In this document: one piece after another, positions 32,694-48,289 of the stretch
Layout of the letters: every line of letters begins with the position of its first letter
How positions within the stretch are numbered: position 1 is the first letter of the stretch
DNA from: Rhynchospora pubera
Lineage: Eukaryota > Streptophyta > Magnoliopsida > Poales > Cyperaceae
Length of the DNA stretch: 64,000 nucleotides
NCBI GenBank assembly: GCA_028095005.1
Contig: CM051462.1
Span: 173,051,955-173,115,954 of the forward strand
Reading direction: 5' to 3'
Program-made: the position numbers and the translations under genes
Notes under the pieces: generated by a model
Databases searched by the model: none
Told to the model about the DNA's origin: nothing
Seen by the model: the letters and a program-made list of their open reading frames with translations, nothing else

Positions 32694-35142
32694 GTTTTGG
32701 TGGGTTTTAGTTTTAGGCGGCTAGAGAAAGAACAAAAAGAGAGAGGTGTGATGAAGGATGTAACAGAAATGAGTGGGAGGAGAAAGAGAGAAAAGGGCTT
32801 GTAAGGAATCTTTTCGGCTGGGCCTTCACTGGCACAACCTCACGTCGCATTGTTCTTTTTGGTTTTCACATATTTGCCCTTCAGTTTTGGCAATTGCGCA
32901 TTGCACCTGATTATTAGAAGCAGAAACCAGCCAAATTAAATATTCAGGGCAGGATTAAAATGCAATACATGGAATGCAATGTTTTTATATTTTTCATAAA
33001 ATACTTTTATATGGTTTTATGGTTATGTAAATAATTTTCTAAATAAATTTCACATTTGATCCCTTTAAAATATGCCTACAATTTCAGTATTAAATGTCAT
33101 AGTTTTTTTTCAAGAAATACTATAAAGACTATCTAGGAGTATATAGAAAAGTAAAAAGAACACGCAAAAGTAACATAAGAAAAACTAACAACAAAATTTC
33201 ATATTAAATCTCATAGTTGCAAATTTTTTTATGATGATTTATTGATATTGAAAAGGTTAATTATTGAATTCTTAATTCACTGATTTTCATTGAAAATTTT
33301 CAATAAACCGCCAATGAATACATCATATAATTCAGCCATTTTCTATTTCATAGAAATCAGAAAATGAAAATAGCAAAAAATAAAAACATAAAATATTTAT
33401 TATATTACTTTGTTAAAAATATAACGAGGATTTTATAATAAAAAAGGATAGAATTGTTATCAATTTAATTGACTATATAAATTGTGATAGATGAGTCGTT
33501 ATGTTTCTAAAATAAATATCGTTTTCTATACTTTGTTGGAATTGTATTTTCTTTTAATTTTACTCTGGTGACTATAAGTTGAACACTTTATTCAAGTTAA
33601 AATTATGAGATCAGTTTAATCCTACGTCTTCTCAATGCAGAATTTGTGCACCTGTTATTTGACAAAAGAGTGCACCAATTTGAGAGAACAAAGGGTTTTA
33701 GTTGTGAAAAAAAAAAATCACGTTTTCTTAAAAGTCACTGTCAAGTGGACTCTCCAATTCTCTCCAACTCGCTTGTGGTTCTATGTTCCAATTCTCTCCA
33801 AAACATACCTGTTAAAAGTCACTGGCAAGTGGACTCTCAAACGTTTATTTTTCAGTTAATCTGCAAGAGAATTCACTCGACAATGAGTTGAAACTGAGTT
33901 TGTTTTAGAGAATGTGAAACATAAAATCTGAACCCTTGAGTGGCTCCACTAATAAGAGACAGCCAAGCCTGAGATGGAGATTCTGAATTTGTGATCACAC
34001 AACTCCACACCACATGGGGGCTCTGCCGTCTGCCTAACTAAAGAATAATATATTGCACATCCGCTGAGTTGGCCAAAGCAGATTGGATATTAGGTTAGTT
34101 TTCCCTCAAAAACACTGGACTAATAATGCAGAGAAGGAATGTGGACAAACTCCCAAGTCTCCAACAACAACAAGCAATGCAGCAGGTGCCAGTGCAAAAC
34201 TCCTCACACACTGAAAATAGTATGAAGCAATTGTTTGTTTCCAACCAAAAAAAAGAGAAAATAAAAAGAAGCAACAGCAGTTAGTGTGGTGACAAGTTAT
34301 AGAAGGAAAATCTGTTGTCCGTGACATGCCTCACGAAAGGATATATGGTTTTTCAAAACAGAAAAACTAGATAGGAGATGATGCATGTGCTGTGGGTCTC
34401 CATTCTCCAACGGCCCGCCTGGTGTTAATTTATTCCCCCATTTAAGTTTTTTTTTATCTGATAAACCCCTATTTAAGTGGACCATGTGAATCGCATTGGC
34501 ATACAAGTTTCTGTCAAAATAAATGTCGTCGTTTCACATTTTGGGTCCTGAGGCTGAGATCTGACAGTGCGCTGCCACACACACAGATATGATCTAATTA
34601 CTTGGACAAGTCACTGTTTTTTGCTGTCAAACTCCAAAGTTTGATTTTCTTACTAGTAAATTGCACCAGTGATCTTTCATTTATCGTTTATATATATCTA
34701 GTCTTTGAAATTAAAAAAAAACTTTAAATGAAAATATGAGATACTTTATATTTTTATACAACTAAAACATAAAGAATCCTATAAGGACCCATTTGTGCAA
34801 CTTATTATTCACTATTTTTATGAATATGACATTCACTTCCACAATAAGAAATTGTAGAACAAATCAACAAATAGCTTTTAATACTATTTGACTATTTCAA
34901 CCTCAGTCAAATAAGAAGAAAAGTAATGAGGCCCAACTAAACCTGATTTTGAGAGCGGCTCACCTAAATGGGCCAATAGAATGCAATGCGTGAAGCCTTC
35001 AACCACATGGGTCCTGCATTGATTCTTTTATGTGTTCAAAGAAATGCAATGCGTCAATCCTTCAACAACAGAGACACTGCATGTCCCAGCTTGAGTTTAT
35101 GCAAAAATTAATTTTCGATTTTAAATCAACATTGGACCATGG
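32694..35142. other. Intergenic, upstream of the DUF1685 gene
   Basis: The first about 150 bp would hold the promoter and 5' untranslated region of the minus-strand gene. A short direct repeat TTAAAAGTCACTG(T/G)CAAGTGGACTCTC occurs near 33730 and 33815. Another, GAAATGCAATGCGT-like, lies near 34980 and 35040. No coding region is supported. Confidence 0.45.
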
Positions 35143-35306
35143 TTTTCAATACCCTACTGGCATCCATACCGATCAGTGATCGAAATCCAGTATTTTTCTG
35201 AAATTTCCCAGTATTTCCTCTCTAAATATCAAATACCGCTATTTCGACCACCGTTTCGATATTTAGTATTACCGGAATTTTCCGGTAAGCGGTAGGGTAT
35301 TGAAAA
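35143..35306. mobile_element. MITE-like element with TTTTCAATACCCTAC inverted repeats
   Basis: TTTTCAATACCCTAC at 35143-35157 is matched in inverse by GTAGGGTATTGAAAA (35292-35306). The about 160-bp body is rich in ATTTCCGGTA/CAGTATTT motifs. Imperfect direct repeats CATTGGAC(C/A)ATGG lie on both sides (about 35130 and 35319). They may be a target duplication blurred by a small tandem duplication at the right end. Confidence 0.65.
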
Positions 35307-35724
35307 GTGAAAACACTGCATTGGACAATGGTTGAGTGATTCTCTCTTCTTAGTTCCTTCAATTAATTATTACAAAACAACAAAGCTATAGCCTTTGCTT
35401 TTACTCAAAATGAAGAAAACAAAAGGGAAAGAAAAATTGCTCCTGCACTGGACCAAAGAAGTCCTGTCGATTAGTAGAAAGTAGAAACAAAGAGGATTGG
35501 AGGACCATAACTCCTGTCAGGACTGGCACGTTACATGTAGTTCAGCTTGCTACAGTTCATTAACTAAAGTGAAGACAAACTATATAAAATTAGGATTGGA
35601 CATCGAGTTTCGCTCGATACAATATTTTTTTACATAATTTAAATTTTGGTTTCTATTATATTATTTTTTATGTATGTTAATAATAATGTGAATATCTAAC
35701 TAAAATATCAATATCATCATGTTA
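35307..35724. other. Left border of the satellite array
   Basis: Non-repetitive AT-rich DNA. No gene is seen. Confidence 0.4.
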
Positions 35725-38700
35725 TAAATAAGATCATAAACATATTTTGGACTATATAAACAACATAAATATAGATTATTGTGATCAAATTACTTAAAAT
35801 AAATGTAAAATCGCTTGAAATGCTCAAATATACTCAGAATCTATAAAATCTACATATTATGTGAATAATTACAATGTATAATCCAACCGTTTTGAATAAG
35901 TGAGTCCATAAACATATTCTAAACTATATCAAGAGCTTAATATAGATTACTGTGATCAAATGACTTAAAATTAATACAAAATCGCTTGAAATGCTCAAAT
36001 ATACTCATAATCTGTAAAATCTGCACATCATGTGAATAATTACAATGTATAAATTCAATTGTTATGAATAATTAACCTCATAAACATATTTTAGACTATA
36101 TAAAAAGGTTAAAAATAGATTATTGTGATCAAATAACTTAAAATGAATGCAAAATTGTTTGAAATGTTCAAATGTACTAAGAATCTATAAAATATCCACA
36201 TCATGTGCATAATTAAAATGAATAATCCAATCGTTTTGAAAAAGTGAGTTCATAAACATATTCTAGACTATATAAAGAGATTAAATATAGATTATTTTGA
36301 TAAAATGACTTAAAATAAATAAATAATCGATTGAAATACTCAAATATACTCAGAATCTGTAAAATCTGCACATTATGTGCGTAATTACAATGTATAATCC
36401 AATCGTTTTAAATAAGTGAGTTCATAAACATATTCTAAACCACATAAAGTGCTTAAATATAGATTATTGTGATCAAATGACTTAAAATGAATGCAAAATC
36501 GCTTGAAATGCTCAAATATACTAAGAATCTATTAAATCAGCAAATTATGTGAATAATTACAATGTATAATCCAATCATTTTGAATAAGTGAGTTTATAAA
36601 CATATTTTAAACTATATAAAGAGCTTAATTATAGATTATTATGATCAAATGACTTAAAATAAATACAAAATCATTTGAAATGCTCAAATATACTCAGAAT
36701 CTGTAAAATCTGCATATTATATTAATAATTACAATACATAATCCAATAGTTTTGAATAATTGATCTCAAAAACATATTCTAGACTATATAAAGAGTTTAA
36801 ATATTGATTATTGTGATCAAGTGACTTAAAATGAATGCAAAATCTCTTGAAATGCTCAGATATACTCAGAATCTTTAAAATCTACACAATAGGTTCGTAA
36901 TTACAATGTATAATCTAATTGTTTTGAATAACTGAGTTCATGAACAAATTCTAAACTATATAAAGAGCTTAAATATAGATTATTGACATCAAATAACTTA
37001 AAATTCATGCAAAATCGCTTGAAATGCACAAATATACACAGAATCTATAAAATCTGCAAATTATGTGACTAATTACAATATATAATCCGATCGTTTTGAA
37101 TAAGTGAGTTCATAAACATATTCTAGACTATGTAAAAATCTTAAGTATATATTATTGTGAACAAATTTCTTAAATTGAATGCAAAAATCGCTTGAAATGC
37201 TCAAATATACTCAGAATCTTTAAAACCTGCACATTATGTGCATAATTACAATGTATAATCCAATTGTTTTGAATAAGTGATATCACAAACATATTTTAGA
37301 CAATATAAAGAGCTTAAATATAGATTAATGTGATCAAAAACACTTAAAATAAATACAAAATGACTTGAAATGCTCAATTATACTCAGAATTTGTAAAATA
37401 TGCAAATTATGTGAATAATTATAATGTATAATCCAATCATTTTGAATAAGTGAACTCATAAACATATTCTAAACTATATAAAGAGTTTAAATAAACATTA
37501 TTGGGATCAAATGACTTAAAATGAATGCAAAATCGCTTGAAATGCTCAAATATACTCAAAATCTGCATATTATCTGTATAATTACAATCTGTATACTCAA
37601 AATCTGTAAAATCTGTATATTAAGTGTATAATGCTTAAATATACCCAAAATCTATAAAATCTGGACATTTCTGGCGTAATTACAATGTATAAAACAATCG
37701 TTGTGAATACGTGAATTCATAAGCATATTCTAGACTATATAAAGAGTTTAAACGTAGATTCTTGTCATCAAACTTAAAATGAATGTAAAATCGATTGAAA
37801 TACTCAAAAAAAAATTTAGAATATGTAAAATATACACATTATGTGAATAATTACAAAGTATAAACCAATCTTTTTGAATAATTGGCCTCATAAACATATT
37901 CTAGACTATATAAAGAGCATAAATATAGATTATTGTGATCACATAACTTAAAATAACGCGAAATCGCCTGAAATGCTCAAATATACTTGAATCTGTAAAA
38001 TATGCAAATTATGTGAATAATTATTATGTATAATCCAATCATTTTGAATAATTGGCCTCATAAACATATTCTAGACTAAATAAAGAGCATAAATATAGAT
38101 TATTTGTGATCAAATGAATTAAAATGAATACAAAATCGCTTGAAATTCTCAAATATACTCAGAATCTGTAAAATATGCGCATTATGTGAATAATTATAAT
38201 GTATAATCCAATCGTTTTGAATAATTAAGATCATAAATATATTCTAGACAATATAAAGAGCTTAAATATACATTATTGTGATCAAATGACTTAAAATTAA
38301 TGCAAAATCACTTGAAATGCTCAAATATACTCAGAATCTGTAAAATCCACTTATTTTGTGCATAATTACAATGTATAATCCAATTTTTTAAAAAACTGAG
38401 TACAAAAATATATTCGAGACTATATAAAGAGCTTAAATATAGATTAATTTGATCAAATGACTTAAAATGAAAACAAAATATCTTCAAATGCTCAGATATA
38501 CTCAGAATCTGTAAAATCCGCACATTATGTTAATAAATACAATGCATAATGTAATCGTTTTGAATATGTGAGTTTATAAACATATTCTAAACTATATAAA
38601 AATCATAAATATAGCTTATTGTGATAAAAAAAAATCACTTGAAATGCTCAAATATACTCATAGTCGTTCAAATCTGCACATTATGTGCATAATTACAATA

Positions 38701-41700
38701 TATAATCAAATCGTTTTGAGTAAGTTATATCATAAACATATTCTAGACAAAATAAAAAGCTTAAATATGTATTACTGTGATCAAATCACTTAAAATGGAT
38801 AAAAAAATCACTTGAAATTCTCAAATATACTCTGAATCTGTAAAACCTGCACATTATGTGAAGAATTAGAATGTATAATCTGATCTTTTTAAATAAATCA
38901 GTTCATAAATATATTCTAGATTATATAAAGAGCTTAAATATAGATTATTGTTATCAAATAAATTAAAATTAATGCAAAATCGATTGAAATGCTCGAATAT
39001 ACTCAGAATCATTCAAATCTGCACATAATGTGCATAATTACAATGTATAATCCAATTGTATTGAATAAATTATATTATAAACATATTCTAGAAAAACTAA
39101 AGATGTTAAATATTGATTATTGTGATCAAATGACATAAAATGATTGAAAAATCGCTTAAAATGCTCAAATATACTTGGAATCTGTAAAATATGCATATTA
39201 TGTGAATAATTACAATGTATAATCCAATAGTTTTGAATACATAAGTTCATATGAATATTCTAAACTATATAAAAAGTATATATATAGTTTATTGTGATCA
39301 AATGACTTAAAATGAATGCAAAATCGCTTGAAATACTCAAATTTACTCAAAATCATTAAAATCAACACATTATGTGAATAATTACAATGTATAATCCTAT
39401 CGTTTTGAAAAATTGAGATCAAAATCATATTTTAGATAATATATAGATCATAAATATACATTATTGTGATCAAATGACTTAAAATTAATGTAAAATCACC
39501 TTGAAAATGCTCAAATATACTAAGAATCTGTAAAATCTTTACATTATGTGCATAATTAAAACGTATAATCTAATTTTTTTTAAATAAGTGAGTTCAAAAA
39601 CATATTCGTGACTATAGAAGGAGCTTAAATATAAATTATTATTATCAGATGACTTAAAATGAATGCAAAATCTCTTCAAATGTTCAAATATACTCTGAAT
39701 CTATAAATCTGCACAATATGTGAATAATTACAATGTATAATCCAAACGTTTTGAATAATTGAGCTAATAAATATATTCTACACAATGTAAAATGCTTAAA
39801 TATAGATTATTGTGATCAAAGGAGCTTGAAATGCTCAAATATACTCAGAATCTTTCAAATCTGAAAATTATTTGCATAATTACAATATATAATCCAATCG
39901 TTTTGAATAAGTGATATCATAAACATATTCTAGACAATATAAAAAGCTTAAATATGCATTATTGTGATCAAATGACTTAAAATGAATGCAAACATCGCTT
40001 GAAATGCTCAAATGACTTAAAATGAGAAAAAATCATTTGAAATACTCAAATATACTCAGAAATTGTAAAATCCGTATATTATGTGAATAATTATAATGTA
40101 TAATCAATCGTTTGGAATAAGTGAGTTCATAAACATTTTCTAACTATATAAAGAGCTTAAATATCAATTATTGTGATCAAATGACTTAAAATGAATGCAA
40201 AATCACTTAAAATGCTCAGATATACTTAGAATTTGTCAAATCTGCACATTATGTGAATAATTACAATGTATAAACCAATATTTTAGAAATTATTGACCTC
40301 ATAAACATATTCTAGACTAAATGAAGAGCATAAATATAGATTATTTGTGACCAAATGATTTAAAATGAATGCAAAATCTCTTCAATTGTTCAAATATACT
40401 CAGAATATGTAAAATCTGCACAATATGTGAATAATTACAATTTATAATCCAATTGTTTTGAATAATTGAGCTGATAAACACATTCTACACAATATAAAAT
40501 ACTTAAATATAGATTATTGTAATCAAAGGACTTAAAATTAATGCAAAATCGCTTGAAATGCTCAAATATACTCAGAATCATTAAAATCTGAAAATTATTT
40601 GCATAATTACAATATATAATCCAATCGTTTAGAATAAGTGATATCATAAACATATTCTAGACAATATAAAAAGCTTAAATATACATTATTGTGATCAAAT
40701 GACATAAAATGAATGCAAAATCGCTTGAAATGCTCAAATATATTCAGAATCTGTAAAAGCTGCATATTATGTGAATAATTACAATGTACAATCCAATCGT
40801 AATGAATAATTGAACTCATAAACATATTCTAGACTTTATAAAGAGCTTAATTATAGATTATTGTGATCAAATGACTTAAATAAATGCAAAATCGCTTGAA
40901 ATGCTCAAATATACTCAGAACCTTTAAAATCTAAATATTATGTCCGTAATTACAATGTATAATGCAATCGTTTAGAATAAGTAAGTTCATAAACATATTC
41001 TTGACAATATAAAGATCTTAAATATAGATGATTGTGATTAAATAATTTAAAATGAATGCAAAATCGCTTGAAATGCTCAAATAAACTTAGAATCTGTAAA
41101 ATATGTACATTATGTGAATAATTACAATGTATAATCCAATCGTTTTGAATAATTAATCTCATAAACATATTATAGACTATATAAAGAGCTTAAATAGAGA
41201 TTATTTTGATCAAATAACTTAAAATGAATGCAAAATCGCTTGAAATACTCTAATATAGTCAGAATCTTTAAAATCTGCACATTATGTGCGTGATTACAAT
41301 GTATAATCCAATCGTTTGTAATAACTTAGTTTATACTTTATAAACATATTCTAAACAATATAAAGATCATAATATAGATTACTATGGTCAAAATGAATTA
41401 AAAAAAATACAAAATCGTTTGAAATGCTCAAATATACTCAAAAATTGTAAACTGTGTACATTATGAGAATAATTAGAATGTATTATCCAATTATTTATAA
41501 TAAGTGAGTTCATAAACATATTCTGAACTATATAAATAGCTTAAATATAGATTATTGTGATCAAATGACTTAAAATGAACTCAAAATCGCTTACAATGCT
41601 CAAATGTACTTAGAATTTGTGAAATCTGCACATTATGTGAATAACTACAACATATAAACCAATCTTTTTTAATAGTTGACCTCATAAACATATTCTAGAC

Positions 41701-44349
41701 TATATAAAGGGCATAAATATAGATAATTGTGATCACATGACTTAAAATGATGCAAAATCGCTTCAAATGCTCAAATATACTCAGAATCTGTAAAATCTGC
41801 ACAACATGTGAATAATTACAATGTATAATCTAATCGTTTTGAATAATTGAGCTCATAAACATATTCTACACAATATAAAGAGTTTAAATATAGATTATTG
41901 TGATCAAATGACTTATAATTAAAGCAAAATCGCTTGAAATGCTCAAATATACTCAGAATCTTTCTAATCTGAATATTATGTGCATAATTACAATGTATAA
42001 TCCAATTTTTTGAATAAGTGATATCATAAACATATTCTAGACTATATAAGGAGCTTAAATATATATTATGGTGACCAAATGACTTAAAATGAATGCAGCA
42101 TCTCTTGAAATGCTCAAATATATTCCGAATCTGTATAATCTGCATATTATGTTAATAATTACAATGTACAATCCAATTGTTTTGAATAATTGAGCTCATA
42201 AACATATTTGAGACTTTACAAAGAGCTTTATTATAGATTATTGTTATCAAATGACTTAAAACGAATGCAAAATCGATTGAAATACTCAAATATACAAAGA
42301 ATATGTAAAATCTGCACATTGATGTTTGTAATTACAATGAATAATCCATTCATTTTGAACGAGTTTGTTCTTAAACATATTCTAGACTTTGTTAAGAGAT
42401 TAAATATAGATTATCGTGAACAAATGTCTTAAATTAAATGCAAAAATCGCATGAAATGCTTGAATATACTCGAAATCTTTAAAATCTGAATATTTTGTGC
42501 ATAATTACAACGTATGATCCAATCCTTTTAAATAAGTGAGTGGATAAACAATATTCTAGACATTATAAAGAGAGCTTAAATATTGATTATTGTGAACGGA
42601 TGACTTAAAATGCATGTAAAATCGCTTGAAATATTCAAATATTCTCAGAATCTGTAAAATCTGCAAATTATGTGTGTAATTACAATATATAATCCAATCA
42701 TTTTAAATAATTGAGTTCATAAACATATTCTATACTATATAAAGAGGTTCAATATATATTATTGACATCAAATGAATTAAAATGAATGTAAAATCGCTTG
42801 AAATGTTCAAATATACTCAGAATCTTTCAAATCTGAACATTATGTGCATAATTATAATCTATAATCCAATCATTTTGAATAAGTGATATCATAAACATAT
42901 TCTTGAAACATATTATAAATGATTTAAAGATCATAAATATAGATTAATGTGGTCAAATGACTTAAATTGAATGCAAAATCGTTTGAAACGCTCAAATATA
43001 CTCAGAAATTGTAAAATTCGTATATTATGTGAATAATTACAATGTGTAATCCAATCGTTTAGAATAAGTGAGTTCATAAACATATTATAAACAATATAAA
43101 GAGGTTAAATATAGATTATTGTAATCAAATGACTTAAAATGATTGCAAAATTGCCTTAAATGCTCAAATATACTAAGAATTTCTCAAATCTGCACGTTAT
43201 GTGAATAATTACAATGTATAAACCATTATTTCTTAATAAATAACCTCATGAACTTATTCAAGACTATATAAAGAGCATAAATATAGATTGTTGTAATCAA
43301 ATTACTTAAAATGAATGCAAAATCGATTCAAATCCTCAAATATACTCAGAATCTGTAAAATCTGGAATATATGTGAATAATTAAAATGTACAATCCAATT
43401 GTTTTGAATAATTGAGCTTATAAACATATTATACACAATATAAAGAGCTTAAATATACATTATGTGCATAATTACAACGTATAATCCAATCGTTTTGAGT
43501 AATTTATATCCTAAACATATTCTAGATATAAATAAAGAGCTTAAATATATATTATTGTGATCAAATAACTTAAAACAAATGCAAAATCGCTTGAAATGCT
43601 CAAATAAACTTAGAATCTGTAAAATATGTACATTATGTGAATAATTACAATGTATAATCCAATTGTTTTGAATAATTTAGCTCATATACATATTCTAAAC
43701 TATATAAAGAGCTTAAATATAGAATATTGTCATCAAATAACTTAAAATGAATGCAAAATCAATTGAAATGCTCAAATAAACTTAGAATCTGTATAATAAA
43801 CACATTATGTGAATAATTGCAATGTATAATCCAATCGTTTTGAATAATTGATCTCATAAATATATTTTAGATTATATAAATAGTTTAAATATAGATTATT
43901 GTGATAAAATAACTTAAAAAGAATGCAAAATCGTTTGAAATGCTTCAATATACTCAGAATCTTTAAAATCTTCAGACCATTTGCGCAATTATAATGTATA
44001 ATCCAATCGTTTGAATAACTTAGTTTAGAAACATATTCTAAACTATATAAAGATCATAAATATAGATTACTATGGTCAAATGGCTTATAAAGAATACAAA
44101 ATCGTTTGAAATGCTCAAATATACTCAGAAATTGTAAAATCCGTATATTATGTGAATAATTATAATGTATAATCCAATCGTTTGGAAATAGTGAGTTCAT
44201 AAATATATTCTAAACTATATAAAGAGCTTAAATATAGATTATTATGATGTAATGACTTAAAATGAACACAAAATCGCTCAAAATGCTCAAATATACTGAG
44301 AATTTGTGAAATCTGTACATTATGTGAATAATTACAATGTATAAACCAA

Positions 44350-46160
44350 TCTTTTTTAATACTTGACCTCATAAACATATTCTAAACTATATAAATATAT
44401 ATTATTGTGATCAAATGACTTAAAATGAATGCTAAATCGCTTCAAATGCTCAAATATACTCAGAATCTGTAAAATCTGCACAATATGTGAACAATTACAA
44501 TGTATATTCCAATCGTTTTGAATAATTGAGCTCATAAACAAATTCTACACAATATAAAGAGCTTAAATATAGATTATTGTGATCAAATGACTTAAAATTA
44601 ATGCAAAATCGATTGAAATGCTCAAATATACTCAGAATCTTTCAAATCTGAATTTTATTGCATAATTAAAATGTATAATCCAATTGTTTTGAATAAGTGA
44701 TATTATAAACATATTCTCGACTATATAAAGAGCTTAAATACACATTATTGTGATCAAAAAAATAAAATGAATGCAAAATCGCTTGAAATGCTAAAATATA
44801 CTTAGAATCTGTAAAATCTGCATATTATGTGAATAATAACAATGTATATTCCAATCTTTCTAAATAATTGACCTCATAAACCTATTGTAAACTATATAAA
44901 GAGCATAAATACAGATTATTGTGATCAAATGACTTAAAATAAAAGCAAAATCACTTCAAATGCTCATATATACTCAGAATCTGTCAAATCTGCAAAATAT
45001 GTGAATAATTACAATGTATAATCCAATCATTTTGAATAATTGAGCTCATAAACAAATTCTACACATTATAAAGAGCTTAAATATAGATTATTGTGATCAA
45101 ATGACTTAAAATTATTGCAAAATCGCTTAAAATGCTCAAATATACTCAGAATCTTTAAAATCTGAACATCATTTGCATAATTACAATTTATTATCCAATC
45201 GGTTTGAATAAGTGATATTATAAACATATTCTCGACTATATAAAGAGCTCAAATGTACATTATTATGATCAAATAACATAAAATGAATGCACAATCGCTT
45301 GAAATGCTAAAATATACTTAGAATCTGTAAAATCTGCATATTATGTGAATAATTACAATTTATAATCCAATCTGTCTTAATAATTGACCTCATAAACATA
45401 TTTTAAACTATATAAAGAGCATAAATACAGATTATTGTGATCAAATGACTTAAAATAAATGCAAAATCGCTTCAAATGCTCATATATACTCAGGATCTGT
45501 CAAATCTGCAAAATATGTGAATAATTACAATGTATAATCCAATCATTTTGAATAATTGAGCTCATAAACAAATTCTACACAATATAAAGAGCTTAAATAT
45601 AGATTATTGTTATCAAATGACTTAAAATTAATGCAAAATCGCTTAAAATTCGTAAATATACTCAGAATCTTTAAAATCTGAACATTATTTGCATAATTAC
45701 AATTTATTATTCACTCGTTTTGAGTAAGTGATATTATAAACATATTCTCGACAATATAAATAGCTTAAATATACATTATTTTGATCAAATAACATAAAAT
45801 GAATGCATAATCGCTTGAAATTCTATAATATACTTAGAATCTGAAAAATCTCCATATTATGTAAATAATTACAATGTATAATCCAATCTTTCTTAATAAT
45901 TGACCTCATAAACATATTTTAAACTATATAAAGAGCATAATTACAGATTATTGTGATCAAATGACTTAAAATAAATGCAAAATCGCTTCAAATGCTCATA
46001 TATACTCAGAATCTGTCAAATCTTCAAAATATGTGAATAATTACAATGTATAATCCAATCATTTTGAATAATTGAGCTCATAAACAAATTCTACACAATA
46101 TAAAGAGCTTAAATATAGATTATTGTGATCAAATGGCTTAAAATTAATGCAAAATCGCTT
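44350..46160. repeat. Higher-order repeat in the satellite: three monomers, about 516 bp, about 3.5 copies
   Basis: Three monomer variants alternate in fixed order. Variant 1 (GCTCATAAACAAATTCTACACA) occurs near 44527, 45039, 45555 and 46072. Variant 2 (TATTATAAACATATTCTCGAC) occurs at 44701, 45216 and 45732. Variant 3 (ACCTCATAAA, with GCATAAATACAG in its first two copies) occurs at 44871, 45387 and 45903. Spacing within each variant is 512-517 bp. Confidence 0.88.
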
Positions 46161-47884
46161 CAAAATGCTCCAATATACTAAGAATCTTTAAAATTTTCAC
46201 AGCATGTTCACAATTACATTGTATATTCCAATTGCTTTGAATAACTTAGTTCAGAAACATATTCTAAACTATATAAAGATCATAAATATAGATTACTCTG
46301 GTCTAATGACTTAAAATGAATACAAAATCGTTTGAAATGCTCAAATATGTAAGCTCATAAGCATATTCTAGACTATATAAAGAGCTTAAATATAGATTAT
46401 TGTCATCAAATAACTTATAATAAATGAAAAATCGCTTCATATGCCAAAATATACACTGAATTTGTAAAATTTGCAAATTATGTATGTACACACAATGTAT
46501 AATCCAATCATTTTGAATAAGTGTGTCGTAAATAAATTCTATACTATATAAAGAACATAAATATAGATGATTATTATCAAATGATTTAAATTGAATGGAA
46601 AATCGTTTGAAAAGATCAAATATACTCAAAATCTGTATATTATGCACATTACATGAATAATTACAATGTACAATCCAATCATTTTGAATTATGAGCTCAC
46701 AAACATATTCTAGACTACATCAAGAGCTTAAGTATAGATTGTTGTGATCAAAAGACTTAAAATGAGAGCAAAATCTCTTAAAATGCTAAAATATACTCAG
46801 AATCTGTAAAATCTGCACATTATGTGAATACTTACAATGTATAAAACCAATCTTTTTTAATAATTGACCGTATAAATATAATCTAGCTATACAAAGAATA
46901 TATATAAATTATTGTAATCAAATGACTTAAAATGAATACAAGATCGATTGAAATGCTCAAATATACTCAAAATCTTTAAGATCTGCATATTATATTCGTA
47001 ATTACAGCGTATAATCCAATTTTTTCGTAAAAACATATTCTAGACTATATAAAAATCATAAATATAGTTTATTGTGATCAAATGACTTAAAATGAATGCA
47101 AAATAGCTTGAAATACTCAAAATATACTCAGAATCTTTCAAATATGCACATTATATGCATAATTACAAAGTATAATCCAATTGTTCTGAATAATATTGTA
47201 AACATATTCAAGACAAAACAAAGAGCTTAAATATAAATTATTGTATTCAAATCACTTAAAACGAATGTAAAATCGCTTGAAATACTCAAATAACCTCATA
47301 ATCTTTAAAATCTGCACATTATGTCAAAAATTACAATGTAAAATACACTGCTTTTGAATAAGTAAGTTCATAAACATATTATAGACTATATAAAGAGCAT
47401 CAGTATAGATTATTGCGATCAAATTACTTAAAATGAATTTAAAATCACTTGAAATACTCAAATATACGCAGAATCTGTAAAATCTGCAAATTATGTGAAT
47501 AATTATAATGTATAATGCAATCATTTTGAATAAATTAGTTCATAAACATATTATAAACTATATAAAGAGCATAAAATACATTATTGCCATCGAATAACTT
47601 AAAATGAATGCAAAATCGCATGAAATTCTTAAATATACTCAGAATCTGTAAGATCTGCAAATTATGTGAATAATTATAATGTATAATCCAATTGTTTTGA
47701 ATAAATGGTTCATAAACATATTATAAACTATATAAAGAGCTTAAAAATAGATTATTGTGATAAAATGACTTAATATTAATGCAAAATCGGTTGAAATGCT
47801 GAAATACACTCAGAATCTGTAAAATCTGCACATTATGTGATAAATTACAATGTATAATCCAATGCTTTTGATTAAATTAATTAG

Positions 47885-48270
47885 GAGTAATGCTAGAATC
47901 AAACATATAGGACGTCAAACACGATCCAAACGTAGCACATTAAAATTTTAAACGGTCGATCCAAACCGCTCAATATGATCTCTATATTAAAATATCTTTG
48001 ATAATCAAATTTTATATTTTTTCATATTTTCTAACTATTTTTTTCGAATTTTCAAAATTGAAGGGTTCAGAACTTTTTAGATTGAGCATATTGAAAAATT
48101 CCAAAAAAATAGTAAAAAAATTTGAAAAAATATAAAATTTGGTCTCCATGAAGATTTTATAACACAGAACAATTTGTGCGGTTTGGATCGGCCATTTCAA
48201 TTTTAAAAATTAAAATTTCATCGCGTTGGACAAGTGTACGTGTCCTATATGTTTGACACTAGCAACCCCC
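47885..48270. mobile_element. 386-bp MITE, Mutator-like, inside the satellite
   Basis: The ends are imperfect inverted repeats of about 31 bp sharing TGCTAG and TCAAACATATAGGAC. The 9-bp target duplication ATTAATTAG is present on both sides (47876-47884 and 48271-48279). Neighbouring monomers show the unoccupied form (for example GAATAAATAAATTAGTAAAC near 50580). A 9-bp duplication suits Mutator-like elements. It has no coding capacity. Confidence 0.85.
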
Positions 48271-48289
48271 ATTAATTAGTAAACATATT

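Noticed and set aside
38308..47524. Many similar minus-strand frames of about 70-114 codons with shared wording (for example FEHFKRFCIHFKSFDHN)
   Set aside because: They are translations of the 172-bp satellite and recur because the DNA repeats. The unit is not a multiple of three, the frames stop after about one and a quarter units, and codon use is that of AT-rich non-coding DNA.
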